The position numbers were made by a program, and so were the translations under genes. Positions 54,186-62,720 of a stretch of 64,000 bases of DNA are shown here, piece by piece (the stretch's first letter is position 1; each line of letters starts with the position of its first letter). This DNA comes from Paenibacillus hunanensis (GTDB lineage: Bacteria > Bacillota > Bacilli > Paenibacillales > Paenibacillaceae), in contig NZ_BMMB01000005.1 of assembly GCF_014645615.1 (NCBI RefSeq), forward strand, positions 434,001 to 498,000. The letters run 5' to 3'. The notes under the pieces are model-generated. The model had not been told where the DNA came from. It ran no database searches and worked only from the letters and a program-made list of their open reading frames with translations.

Positions 54186-55100
54186 ATGAGCGGTTCAGCG
54201 TTTACGCTCATTTTGATTTTTGCAGCAATGCTTGTTATTCAGCTCGTATACATAGTGATTGGGAAGCTCCAGCCGGATAAAGATTATCGTGTGATCGGGG
54301 CGCGAATCAAGACATGGTGGGGAATGTTTTTCATTTTCTGTCTGGCGACATTGTTTAACCAGATCGTCTCGTTACTGTCGCTGATGGTGCTTACGTTTTT
54401 TGCATTAAAGGAATATTACTCGATGATTCGCACACGGAAGGCAGATCGGCGGCTATTTCTATGGTCGTATCTGGCGATACCGCTGCAATTTTACTGGATC
54501 TATATTGGCTGGTATGGCATGTTTATCGTATTTATCCCGATCTATGTATTCCTGCTGCTGCCTTTGCCGCGCCTGATTAACAAGGGCACCGGTGGCTTCC
54601 TGCGCAGTGTCAGCTCCACCCAGTGGGGCTTGATGCTAATGGTATTCGGGCTTAGTCATCTGGCGTACTTTCCATTTGCCACGCCTCAATATGGCGGCGG
54701 GCTGGTGCTATTTCTCGTTGTACTCACTCAGCTTAATGATGTGGTGCATTATGTAGCATCGATGTACATCGGTAAACGGCGTATCGTTCCCACCTCGAAT
54801 CCGCATATTACATGGGAAGGCTTTGCCTGTGCCTTTGTCGCAACGATACTTGCTTCGTATTTTATCCATCCTTATCTGACGCCGTTTGGCTGGGAGTTTG
54901 CGCTGATTATCGGGGCATTGATTAGCCTGGCCGGATTTTTTGGCAGTCTCACGCTGTCGGTACTCAAGCGTGATCTGCTAATTGGAGATAGCGACCGCGC
55001 CGAAGCGCTCAAGGAAAGTTATCTGAGCCGGGTCGACAGTCTGACCTATACGGCACCGGTATTTTTCCATGTGGTACGTTATTTCTTTGATTTTATGTAA
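54186..55100 (+). CDS. CdsA-like phosphatidate cytidylyltransferase
   Basis: 304 residues with about eight transmembrane helices. The C-terminal signature of the CdsA family is recognisable: GSLTLSVLKRDLLIGDSDRAEALKESYLSRVDSLTYT, including the Arg-Asp and the acidic Asp residues that bind Mg and CTP. A TQLNDVVHYVAS segment sits where the GGxxD-type motif is expected. It is a divergent member and could use phosphatidate or a related lipid to make CDP-lipid. A GTGAGGCG stretch before the ATG is a weak site. Confidence 0.85.
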   Translation: MSGSAFTLILIFAAMLVIQLVYIVIGKLQPDKDYRVIGARIKTWWGMFFIFCLATLFNQIVSLLSLMVLTFFALKEYYSMIRTRKADRRLFLWSYLAIPLQFYWIYIGWYGMFIVFIPIYVFLLLPLPRLINKGTGGFLRSVSSTQWGLMLMVFGLSHLAYFPFATPQYGGGLVLFLVVLTQLNDVVHYVASMYIGKRRIVPTSNPHITWEGFACAFVATILASYFIHPYLTPFGWEFALIIGALISLAGFFGSLTLSVLKRDLLIGDSDRAEALKESYLSRVDSLTYTAPVFFHVVRYFFDFM

Positions 55101-55162
55101 AATGAACGGTCTCTCTATGCGTGGTCTTATTCACAACTCGAATTCATAGGAGGTGTAAGGCA

Positions 55163-55381
55163 GTGTACGCAAACGGCATAGGTGAGTTACAGCCCCAACT
55201 CTGGGAGGGACTACGGGATAAGCTCCTGCTCGTTCTACTTCTCCAGGAGCTTGCGTACATGCCAACGTATTATGCATATCGAATGGTCGAATTTAATTAT
55301 TTCTCTTGTTTCTATTGTCGGAGTAATCGCACTCTTGATTTTGGGCACCGCCCTATCTGTGCGAGCGTATCGCAATCGTAA
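55163..55381 (+). other. Overlapping short frames, possible small membrane protein
   Basis: A GTG frame at 55163 follows a very strong AGGAGGTG site (9-nt spacing): VYANGIGELQPQLWEGLRDK, then LLLVLLLQELAYMPTYYAYR. It then runs into an unlikely Cys-rich tail (to 55381). In the next frame, ATG at 55272 gives MHIEWSNLIISLVSIVGVIA then LLILGTALSVRAYRNRNQRR, a 40-residue single-helix protein ending at 55394 with no clear site. A natural frameshifted gene or two translationally linked peptides both fit. Confidence 0.4.
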
Positions 55382-55394
55382 TCAGCGTCGGTAA

Positions 55395-55713
55395 CTCGTT
55401 GTATGGGGTTGTCTTGTATAGGGTTGTCTTGTATAGGATTGTAATGTAGAGCATTATCATCTGCCTGTATTCAAGATTCAAGATCCATGATGTATATCGT
55501 TACACATAGCGAAGCACAGGTTATATATCTGCGTTGACCACTATACATGGATTGGCAAACTACCATAATACTAAAATGCTATGAAAATAATAAAATGCTA
55601 CGAACGCTAAAATAGCCACCATTGCCGCATAAAGGCACTGGTGGCTATTATGTTATGGATCATCACGCATATCAATTGATGTCCAACGCACTTTTTTATT
55701 TGGCAAAGATTTT
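55395..55713. other. Intergenic region before esterase gene end
   Basis: 319 bp. Only the terminator at 55609-55652 is clear. A short direct repeat AAAATGCTA (about 55573 and 55592) was seen without meaning assigned. Confidence 0.4.
55609..55652 (-). terminator. Terminator of the esterase gene
   Basis: AATAGCCACCA and TGGTGGCTATT arms with an inner GCC/GGC; TTTT follows on the reverse strand. Confidence 0.75.
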
Positions 55714-56607
55714 TTATTTCGCAAAAACGTCCTTCAATTGATCCGCCATCAGCTCCCACGCTTCCAGTGAATTTTCAGCCGTGCCGTTATGTGTAAAGCC
55801 ATGCGCCTCACCCGGGTAATCACGATACACAACCGGTACACCTGCTGCTTCCAGACGCTGCGCATACTTCGCTGCTTCGGCAGCCAGCGAATCCTTCCCT
55901 GCGGTAATCACAAGTGCAGGTGGCAGTCCTTGTAATGCTTCATCGGATGCCCATACTGGCGAAGCAAGTCGGTCGCGCGCATCCTCTGCATTATCGATAT
56001 ACATCGCATTAAACGTACGTGCCATATCAGCAGGAATCGCCTCAGCAAAATCCGGCTTATCGCCCGGATCGGTTGCCAGATCAAGCGGTGGGTAATCCAG
56101 AATCTGATAACGAATCGGCAAAGCATCGCCACGCTCATGATTCAAAATGCACACCGCTGCGGATAGATTACCACCTGCACTATGCCCACCAATCGCCATA
56201 CGCTCTGGATCGATATTCAATTCCTTCGCATGCTCATGAATCCATGTGGCAATCTCATAGCATTGATGCACAGGTGCCGGGAACTTATACTCCGGTGCCA
56301 GCACATAATCGACATTCACCACAACACAGCCCGTCCGTTCCGCAATAAATGCACACCACGGATCATCCATTTCCGGTTGCCCCATAATAAAGCCGCCGCC
56401 ATGCAGATTGATAAATACCGGTAGCGCGCCCTCTACATTCAGCGGACGATACACATTCGCACGCGCTTCTACTAATGAAGTAGGGATGCGAATCTCCTCG
56501 CGCTGTGCTTCCGGGGTGCGAGGCGGAGCCAGCACAGAACCATCAACCTGCGCGAAGCTCTGCTCTCTGATCTGACGTGCCATTTCGATTTGTTGCTGCT
56601 GATTCAT
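55714..56607 (-). CDS. HSL-family alpha/beta hydrolase (esterase)
   Basis: 297 residues from the ATG at 56607, 8 nt after GGAG; the frame is open to 56763. The oxyanion motif HGGGFIMG (about 70) and nucleophile elbow GGHSAGGN (Ser in GHSAG, about 145) are those of the hormone-sensitive-lipase family. The acid is in the TAGKDSLAAEA stretch and the His in YPGEAHGFTHN. It has no signal peptide, so it is probably a cytoplasmic carboxylesterase. The substrate is unknown. Confidence 0.88.
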   Translation of the reverse strand: MNQQQQIEMARQIREQSFAQVDGSVLAPPRTPEAQREEIRIPTSLVEARANVYRPLNVEGALPVFINLHGGGFIMGQPEMDDPWCAFIAERTGCVVVNVDYVLAPEYKFPAPVHQCYEIATWIHEHAKELNIDPERMAIGGHSAGGNLSAAVCILNHERGDALPIRYQILDYPPLDLATDPGDKPDFAEAIPADMARTFNAMYIDNAEDARDRLASPVWASDEALQGLPPALVITAGKDSLAAEAAKYAQRLEAAGVPVVYRDYPGEAHGFTHNGTAENSLEAWELMADQLKDVFAK

Positions 56608-57113
56608 GTGTATCACTCCGTTTCGTATTATTTGAACATCATCATTCACATCGGTTAACGGGTTAGCACAAGCCAGGGGCAATCTACGATAGAGGGTCTG
56701 CATCATAAGCAGCATAGGCGGCCTGTCACATCGTATGTACAGCATCAATCCTGATACTGTCACTGGCTTTATGATCGCATGATAAGCATGTCAGACACGT
56801 CACTATACTATGTTTGCAGAATCAATCGTTGTGATCCACCCTACTTTTACTATATTCCCATTTTACGTACGATTCAAACTTTGCTTTCATAAAGATAGTA
56901 TGTACAATGGATGAACTCATTCGCTCCCAAACGATCCAACTGCTTCTCCTGTAAACGCCACCATTCACTTTGCTTATAACCAGACGCTATAGCCAGCACA
57001 CTTTTATTCGTCTTCAAGACGCTCGCAAGCCCTTTTCTATACTAACGACTGCCATTTTCGGAAATTCCCGTTATAATCAAAACATCCTATGACTAGATAA
57101 GGAGCTGATTTCA
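56608..57113. other. Divergent promoter region
   Basis: 506 bp between the esterase and LysE genes. AT-rich, no palindrome or gene recognised. Confidence 0.35.
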
Positions 57114-57743
57114 CTGGATATTTGGACGATCCTATCCTTTCTCGGTGCGGCTGTCCTGCTCACCGTCATCCCGGGGCCAGACAATATGTTCGTGCTCGCT
57201 CAGAGCATCGCACAGGGCAAACGAGCCGGCATCGCCACCACACTCGGTCTATGCACCGGGCTGCTTGTACATATTACAGCCGCCACACTTGGGGTGTCTG
57301 CTGTGATCTATCAATCGGCACTCGCCTTTCATATCGTAAAATACGCCGGAGCCGCCTATCTGCTGTATCTGGCATGGCAATCCTTTCGCGCTCCCCATAG
57401 CGAAGCCTGGAGCGGCACGGGTGAGCAGCCGCATTATCGACTCACTGCGCTGTATCGCCGTGGCATCTTAATGAATGTGCTTAATCCTAAAGTATCGCTG
57501 TTCTTTCTCGCGCTACTGCCGCCATTTATCCATCGCGAAGCTGGACATGTTCCGCTGCAAATGCTGCTGCTTGGCGTGATTTTCCTCGTTCAAGCATTAT
57601 TGTTATTCATTCTGATCAGCCTATTTGCCGATCGGGTGCGTGTGTGGCTCCTGCGTAGCCCGCGTATTTCACGCCATATCAACTGGATTCAAGGCACCAT
57701 CTTTGCAGCGATCGGGCTGAAGGTGGCATTTAGTAATCGCTAG
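57114..57743 (+). CDS. LysE-family exporter with apparent CTG start
   Basis: 209 residues. The LysE motif PGPDNMFVLAQSIAQGKRAGIATTLG (about 21-45) is complete, and about six transmembrane helices are present, so the protein must start upstream of the first ATG (57186). The only start with a ribosome site is CTG at 57114, 9 nt after AAGGAG (57099-57104); it gives the normal family length. ATT at 57108 is the alternative. The family exports basic or neutral amino acids. The substrate here is unknown. Confidence 0.8.
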   Translation: MDIWTILSFLGAAVLLTVIPGPDNMFVLAQSIAQGKRAGIATTLGLCTGLLVHITAATLGVSAVIYQSALAFHIVKYAGAAYLLYLAWQSFRAPHSEAWSGTGEQPHYRLTALYRRGILMNVLNPKVSLFFLALLPPFIHREAGHVPLQMLLLGVIFLVQALLLFILISLFADRVRVWLLRSPRISRHINWIQGTIFAAIGLKVAFSNR

Positions 57744-57766
57744 GTCAGTCCTTCGTTATTCTTTCT

Positions 57767-57820
57767 ATAAAAGCTCGCTGTCGTACGCTACAGAGCATAC
57801 GTATACAGCGAGCTTTTTTA
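57767..57820 (+). terminator. Terminator of the LysE gene
   Basis: AAAAGCTCGCTGT pairs with ACAGCGAGCTTTT around a loop; TTTTTT tail. Confidence 0.85.
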
Positions 57821-58216
57821 ATATTCAACTCTTGAGCTTTTCGATATTCATTCCGTTGCATAGAAATGCTGCTCCACGATCATTCATCCTCTCCTCGCCT
57901 GTTATAGGAAAAAGATATACCTATACCCTACTCCCGAATATCCTGTAAGGTGGTAAACTAATATCCAGGCTTACGTAAGTCCGTAATTGTAGCGGATTTA
58001 AAGCAAATTGGGAATATATGCATATATATAAATGAAATACTAATTTTACTTATATACAATATGCCGTTTATGTCGCTATACAAAACGATCAAGCCGTTTT
58101 CAATTTATTCGCAATCTATATTTATACAAATAAAAATATGAATATTCAAATCAACAAAATATTCTCTATCATATCCCGAAGCAAAAAAGTCATTATTTTT
58201 ATTTTAACAAAACCAA

Positions 58217-58245
58217 TTGACATACTCGGATTTAGATTCTATATT
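58217..58245 (+). promoter_or_regulatory. Sigma-A-type promoter of the ABC operon
   Basis: TTGACA (58217-58222), 17-bp spacer, TATATT (58240-58245). It lies 68 bp upstream of the substrate-binding protein start and fits the consensus well. Confidence 0.7.
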
Positions 58246-58312
58246 AAATTCTAATATCGCTAATCACACTCGTTTAAAGCTTTAACGCAACCAAGTACAG
58301 GGGGAAAAGAAA

Positions 58313-59413
58313 ATGAATATTCGTTTGAAATCCACAGCTTTGCTCGCTATCCTGCTGATCTTCACCGTCGTGCTGAGTGCTTGTGGCAATGGCTCCACAA
58401 ATACCGCTGCCTCAGGCAGTGAAGCAAGCCAATCCGGCAATCCACTCGCAGGTAAAAATATTGCACTGATTATGCGTTTGAACAATGGTACCTTTTCCGC
58501 TCAATACGTAGACGGCGTGAAGAATCAGGTCGCGAAGTATGGCGGTACGGTTACCGTTATTGCAGCAGACAACGATTTGAGTAAAATGGCATCCTCACTC
58601 GATGCAGCCGTGAACCAGGGGCAATTCGACGGAATCCTGATCGACCACGGTGATGCAGGCGCACTTACAGCTGGCGTACAAAAAGCCGTCCAAGCAGGTA
58701 TTCCAGTAGTTGCATTCGACTCCGCACTGGATGGCGTGCAGGGCGTAACCAGCCTCGCACAAAACGATCAGAAGATGGCTGAAATGACACTGGAGCAGCT
58801 TGCTAAGGATGCAGGCGGCAAAGGAAATATCGTAAAAATCTGGGTGGCTGGCTTCCCGCCAATGGAATCCCGTCAAATCTCTTATAAAAAGTTCCAGGAA
58901 AAATATCCAAATATCAAGGAAGTTGCGGCATTTGGTACAGCGGATAACGCGCAGCTGGATGCACAGACCCAAATGGAAGCGATCCTCAAGCAATACCCGA
59001 ACAAAGGGGATATCACCGCAGTCTGGGCAGCATGGGATGAATTTGCAAAAGGGGCATCCAACGCGATCAAGCAAGCGGGACGCGATGAGATCAAAGTATA
59101 CGGTATCGATATGAGCGACGAGGATCTGACGATGATTCAGGATCCGAAAAGCCCTTGGATCGCTTCCGCTGCGGTTGATCCAACGACAATCGGACGCGTA
59201 CAGGTTCGTTATCTGTATCAGAAATTCGCTGGCAACAAAACTGACGATAAAGTCGAGCTGGAGCCGGTATATGTAACACGCGAAGAACTGCCTAAGGACA
59301 AAAAAGTAACGACTGCTGACCTGAACCAGTATGTAAAAGGCTGGGGCGACAGCGATCAGGGCAACACAGATCAGCTGAAAGAGCTGGAAAAAGCCGTCGC
59401 TGCGGGCAAGTAA
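58313..59413 (+). CDS. Ribose-type ABC transporter substrate-binding lipoprotein
   Basis: 366 residues. A lipobox LSAC (Cys24) anchors the protein outside the membrane. The periplasmic-binding-protein fold of the sugar type (Peripla_BP_4) is visible: ALIMRLNNGTFSAQYVDGVKNQVAKYGG, DGILIDHGDA, VAFDSALDGVQGV. It should deliver a small sugar, ribose-like or methylthioribose-like, to the permease. The good promoter at 58217-58245 is just upstream; a 323-bp gap with a hairpin separates it from the ATPase gene. Confidence 0.88.
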   Translation: MNIRLKSTALLAILLIFTVVLSACGNGSTNTAASGSEASQSGNPLAGKNIALIMRLNNGTFSAQYVDGVKNQVAKYGGTVTVIAADNDLSKMASSLDAAVNQGQFDGILIDHGDAGALTAGVQKAVQAGIPVVAFDSALDGVQGVTSLAQNDQKMAEMTLEQLAKDAGGKGNIVKIWVAGFPPMESRQISYKKFQEKYPNIKEVAAFGTADNAQLDAQTQMEAILKQYPNKGDITAVWAAWDEFAKGASNAIKQAGRDEIKVYGIDMSDEDLTMIQDPKSPWIASAAVDPTTIGRVQVRYLYQKFAGNKTDDKVELEPVYVTREELPKDKKVTTADLNQYVKGWGDSDQGNTDQLKELEKAVAAGK

Positions 59414-59736
59414 GCTGCATCAGGCACGACCAGTGGAAGCCGGTGTAAGTACAACATTGCCAATGAGCTGGCTTACCTGAACTCACCTGAATGTACCGTT
59501 TCACGCATCGGTAGAGATAGGGTTGAGCCCATAAAGTGTATGCCCAGCTCAATTCGGTTGAACACAAAAGCACGATAAAGGCTCCATTATAACAGAGACG
59601 ACGCTGGGATGGAGATTCGAATCCAATACAGCGATCGTCTTCACCAATCCATGTCAGTACCGATCCACCTGTGCGGTTTATGCCCGTGCAGGTGGATACT
59701 TTGCTATCACAGGCAGCAATAGAAAGGAGCATCATC
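59414..59736 (+). other. Gap between SBP and ATPase genes
   Basis: 323 bp, unusually long inside an ABC operon. It holds a hairpin near 59666-59699 (TCCACCTG/CAGGTGGA) and no terminator. It may lower ATPase and permease expression relative to the binding protein. Confidence 0.45.
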
Positions 59737-61266
59737 ATGAGCAACTCCGCAGCGTCCACCCGTGGCAGTTTACAGATGACCGGTATTTTCAAATCGTTTG
59801 CCAATGTACCCGCGCTACAGGACGTGGCATTTCAGGTGAACAGCGGTGAGATTCATGCCTTGCTTGGTGCTAACGGCGCAGGCAAGAGTACGCTGATGAA
59901 AATATTATCCGGTGCCTATAGCGCTGATCAGGGCAGCATCACGATTGACGGACAGCCTGTCGTTATTGATTCGCCTGCCGCAGCTAAGCGTGCTGGTATC
60001 CAGTGCGTATATCAGGAGGTTGATACTTCGCTAATTCCCCAGCTATCGGTTGCGGAAAATATCGTGCTGCATCGTATTACCGCTTCTGGTGGTAGCCCTA
60101 TTTTGAACTGGAAGTCACTCTACAGCGAAGCGGAGGACATACTCAAGCGACTCGGCTTTGCTATTGATGCGCGCAAGCAGGTGAGCGAATTATCACTAGC
60201 GGAAAAGCAGCTCGTGCTAATCGCTCGCGTGATGGCAGAGAAAGCACGATTTGTCATTTTAGATGAGCCTACAGCTCCACTCAGCATTGAGGAAGCAGAG
60301 CGACTATTTACGATTATGCAGGAGCTCAAAGCACAGGGAATTGGCGTTATTTTCATCTCCCATCGATTGCCGGAAATCTTCCGCGTATGTGATCGTATTA
60401 CGGTCATGCGAGATGGTAAACGGGTGAGCACGCTGCCTACACCGGAGACGAATGCCAGTGAAGTCGTGCATTCGATGCTTGGACGTGCATTTGAGGAGGA
60501 GTATCCGAAGGTATTTGCCGAGATCGGTGAGCCACTGCTTACCGTGAGTCATCTGGCGGCTGGACGGCATGTGCAGGATGTGAGTCTTGAAGTGTGCAGT
60601 GGTGAGATTGTCGCCGTTGTCGGTCTGGTCGGTGCCGGTAAAACCGAGCTGTCCAAGCTATTATTCGGTGCCGAAGCAGCCGAGCGCGGCACGATTGAGC
60701 TGAACGGCAAACGCGTTCGTGCACGCACACCACAGCAGGCGATCAAGGCAGGCATCGTGCTTGTACCAGAGGAACGACGCAAGGAAGGCATTCTCGTTAA
60801 GGAATCCGTCCTGCATAACCTCAGCCTACCGATGCTGCAAAAGATCACCTCACTCGGCATCATCTCTGGACGCTCCGAGCGCAAGCATGGCGATGGGCTG
60901 ATCGGCGCACTTGGAATCAAGACCGCCTCGGATCGACAGCTCACGGGCTATCTGAGCGGCGGCAATCAGCAAAAGGTCGCCATCGGTAAATGGATGGAAA
61001 CGAACGCCGATCTCTATATTTTGGATGAACCGACCAAAGGGGTCGATATTGGAGCCAAACGCGATATTTTCAAGGTGATCGGCGGCTTGGCTCAGCAGGG
61101 TAAGGGCATTTTGTATCTGACCTGCGAATTTGAAGAAGCGCTTGGACTGGCTGATCGTATCCTTGTCATGTGTGACGGACGGATCATCAAGTCATTCGCT
61201 TATGGCGCAGCTTCGCATCAGGATTTGTTATATTACGCCAGCGCAGGCCGGGAGGAACTTGTATGA
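59737..61266 (+). CDS. Ribose-type ABC transporter ATPase (RbsA-like)
   Basis: 509 residues from the ATG at 59737, AAAGGAG 7 nt upstream. Two ABC domains are fused as in RbsA/MglA. The first has Walker A GANGAGKST and a degenerate signature LSLAEKQ with Walker B FVILDEPTAPLS. The second has the variant Walker A VGLVGAGKTEL, signature LSGGNQQK and Walker B LYILDEPTKGVD. It couples ATP hydrolysis to import. The stop overlaps the permease ATG by 4 bp (ATGA). Confidence 0.92.
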   Translation: MSNSAASTRGSLQMTGIFKSFANVPALQDVAFQVNSGEIHALLGANGAGKSTLMKILSGAYSADQGSITIDGQPVVIDSPAAAKRAGIQCVYQEVDTSLIPQLSVAENIVLHRITASGGSPILNWKSLYSEAEDILKRLGFAIDARKQVSELSLAEKQLVLIARVMAEKARFVILDEPTAPLSIEEAERLFTIMQELKAQGIGVIFISHRLPEIFRVCDRITVMRDGKRVSTLPTPETNASEVVHSMLGRAFEEEYPKVFAEIGEPLLTVSHLAAGRHVQDVSLEVCSGEIVAVVGLVGAGKTELSKLLFGAEAAERGTIELNGKRVRARTPQQAIKAGIVLVPEERRKEGILVKESVLHNLSLPMLQKITSLGIISGRSERKHGDGLIGALGIKTASDRQLTGYLSGGNQQKVAIGKWMETNADLYILDEPTKGVDIGAKRDIFKVIGGLAQQGKGILYLTCEFEEALGLADRILVMCDGRIIKSFAYGAASHQDLLYYASAGREELV

Positions 61267-62249
61267 AACACCAGCTAGCCCAATTCTCATATCGCTACGG
61301 AGCGCTGATCTTTATCGGTCTGGTGCTGATCTTCTTCTCCGTGTATAACACGCATTTTCTAACGTACAACAATATTACTGACATTTTGCGTTCGATCTCG
61401 ATCGTAACCTTTGTGGCGATCGGCATCACGATCTCGCTTACCGTTGACGGCTTCGACCTGTCCGCAGGCTCCACTGTCTCGCTGACCACCGTCGTATCCG
61501 CTGCCATGATGGTCTGGTATCAAATGCCACTGATCGTCGTGATCATCGTACCGATCATTCTCGGTATTCTTGTCGGCTTACTGAACTCCTTATTAATCGT
61601 CAAAATCCGGATCCCCGATCTGCTCGCCACACTGGCAGTCATGTACATCATTAGCGGTATTCATCGTACGTATACTAAAGGCTATGCGATCTACAACAAC
61701 ATGCAATTTCAGGATGGCACCAAGGCACCGGGTACCATGCTGGATTCGTTCCTGTGGATCGGTCAGGGTCGCCTGCTGGGCATTCCATTTCCAGTCATCC
61801 TGATGATTCTCGCCGTGATCGGTATGCACCTGTTCTTCAAATACACACGCGGCGGTCGCCAGATGATCATGACCGGTAGCAACGAGGAAGCCGCCCGCCT
61901 GTCCGGTCTGCGTGTTAACCGTATCCGTACACTCGCATACGTCGCATCCGGCATCTTCGCAGCGATCGGTGGTATCCTATTCGCCGCACGCGTCGGCTCC
62001 GGTCAAGTCGACGCTGGCTCATCCATGCAAATGGACGCACTCGCAGCCGTATTCGTCGGCTACTCCGTCTTCGGCGCAGGCCGCCCCAACGTAATCGGCA
62101 CCTTCTTCGGCGCCGTCCTGATGGGCATCCTCGTCAACGGCATGACCATGCTGAACGTCCAATACTACGCTACAGACATCATCAAAGGCGCAGTTCTCGT
62201 CCTAGCACTAGCCGTAACATTCGTACATCGTGCCCGGCAAAAGGTCTGA
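61263..62249 (+). CDS. Ribose-type ABC transporter permease (RbsC-like)
   Basis: 328 residues, about eight to ten transmembrane helices. The family motif SVDGFDLSAGS-type segment (ITISLTVDGFDLSAGSTVSLTTVV), NSLLIVKIRIPDLLATLAVMYIISGIHRTYT and GSNEEAARLSGLRVNRIRTLAYVASGIFAAIGGILF match RbsC/MglC-type permeases. The start overlaps the ATPase stop, so the subunits are made together. The operon ends here; 470 bp later comes mtnK. Confidence 0.9.
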   Translation: MKHQLAQFSYRYGALIFIGLVLIFFSVYNTHFLTYNNITDILRSISIVTFVAIGITISLTVDGFDLSAGSTVSLTTVVSAAMMVWYQMPLIVVIIVPIILGILVGLLNSLLIVKIRIPDLLATLAVMYIISGIHRTYTKGYAIYNNMQFQDGTKAPGTMLDSFLWIGQGRLLGIPFPVILMILAVIGMHLFFKYTRGGRQMIMTGSNEEAARLSGLRVNRIRTLAYVASGIFAAIGGILFAARVGSGQVDAGSSMQMDALAAVFVGYSVFGAGRPNVIGTFFGAVLMGILVNGMTMLNVQYYATDIIKGAVLVLALAVTFVHRARQKV

Positions 62250-62720
62250 GGTTAGAATCTACATTCATTTACTGTCAGCATCCTGCTCTACCACTAACAA
62301 ACTAGCATTTCGATCATGAAAGAAAGATCATACAACCACTAAAAGTAAATCCTAAGTTCCTGATTTTTATAAAGGTTTTAACTGCTACAACACACCCCAG
62401 GGAAAAAGCTTGCCAGTCTTTTAAACGCAACTGTTACTGCCGCTCCAAGCACAGAACGAAGGCAAGGAAATAAGGGAAAAGGACTCCTTACAGTGTTAGT
62501 GATTTCCTAACACGGGGTTCAATGGAAAAGTGATTTTTGCGAAGCAAAATATCTTACAGCTTTGGAGGGGCGGGAATCTACATTCCTTCCTAATCCAGTA
62601 GATTCCCGCGGCTCCACCCGAGTCCGTTCCCTTATTCCTTGCCGGAGTGGTGTCCCTATCAACAACAACAGCCCACGTCCAAACCCACTGGCAAGTTTTT
62701 CCCAACCCAAGGAGGAAATT
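62250..62720. other. Intergenic region holding structured repeat copy B
   Basis: 471 bp upstream of mtnK. The right half is the structured repeat. No SAM (S-box) riboswitch, which normally controls mtnK in Bacillus, is recognisable. Confidence 0.5.
62448..62651 (+). repeat. Structured multi-hairpin intergenic repeat, copy B
   Basis: Same layout as copy A: closing stem 62461-62486 with 62620-62643 and the same three inner hairpins. It is about 94% identical to 48113-48314, with the compensatory change 62477 A / 62628 T in place of G/C. It ends 69 bp before the mtnK start. Confidence 0.85.

Larger units (their letters stand above)
57744..58312. other. Promoter region of the ABC transporter operon
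   Basis: 569 bp, very AT-rich in the last 300. It includes the LysE terminator and the promoter at 58217-58245. No riboswitch is recognised. Confidence 0.5.
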
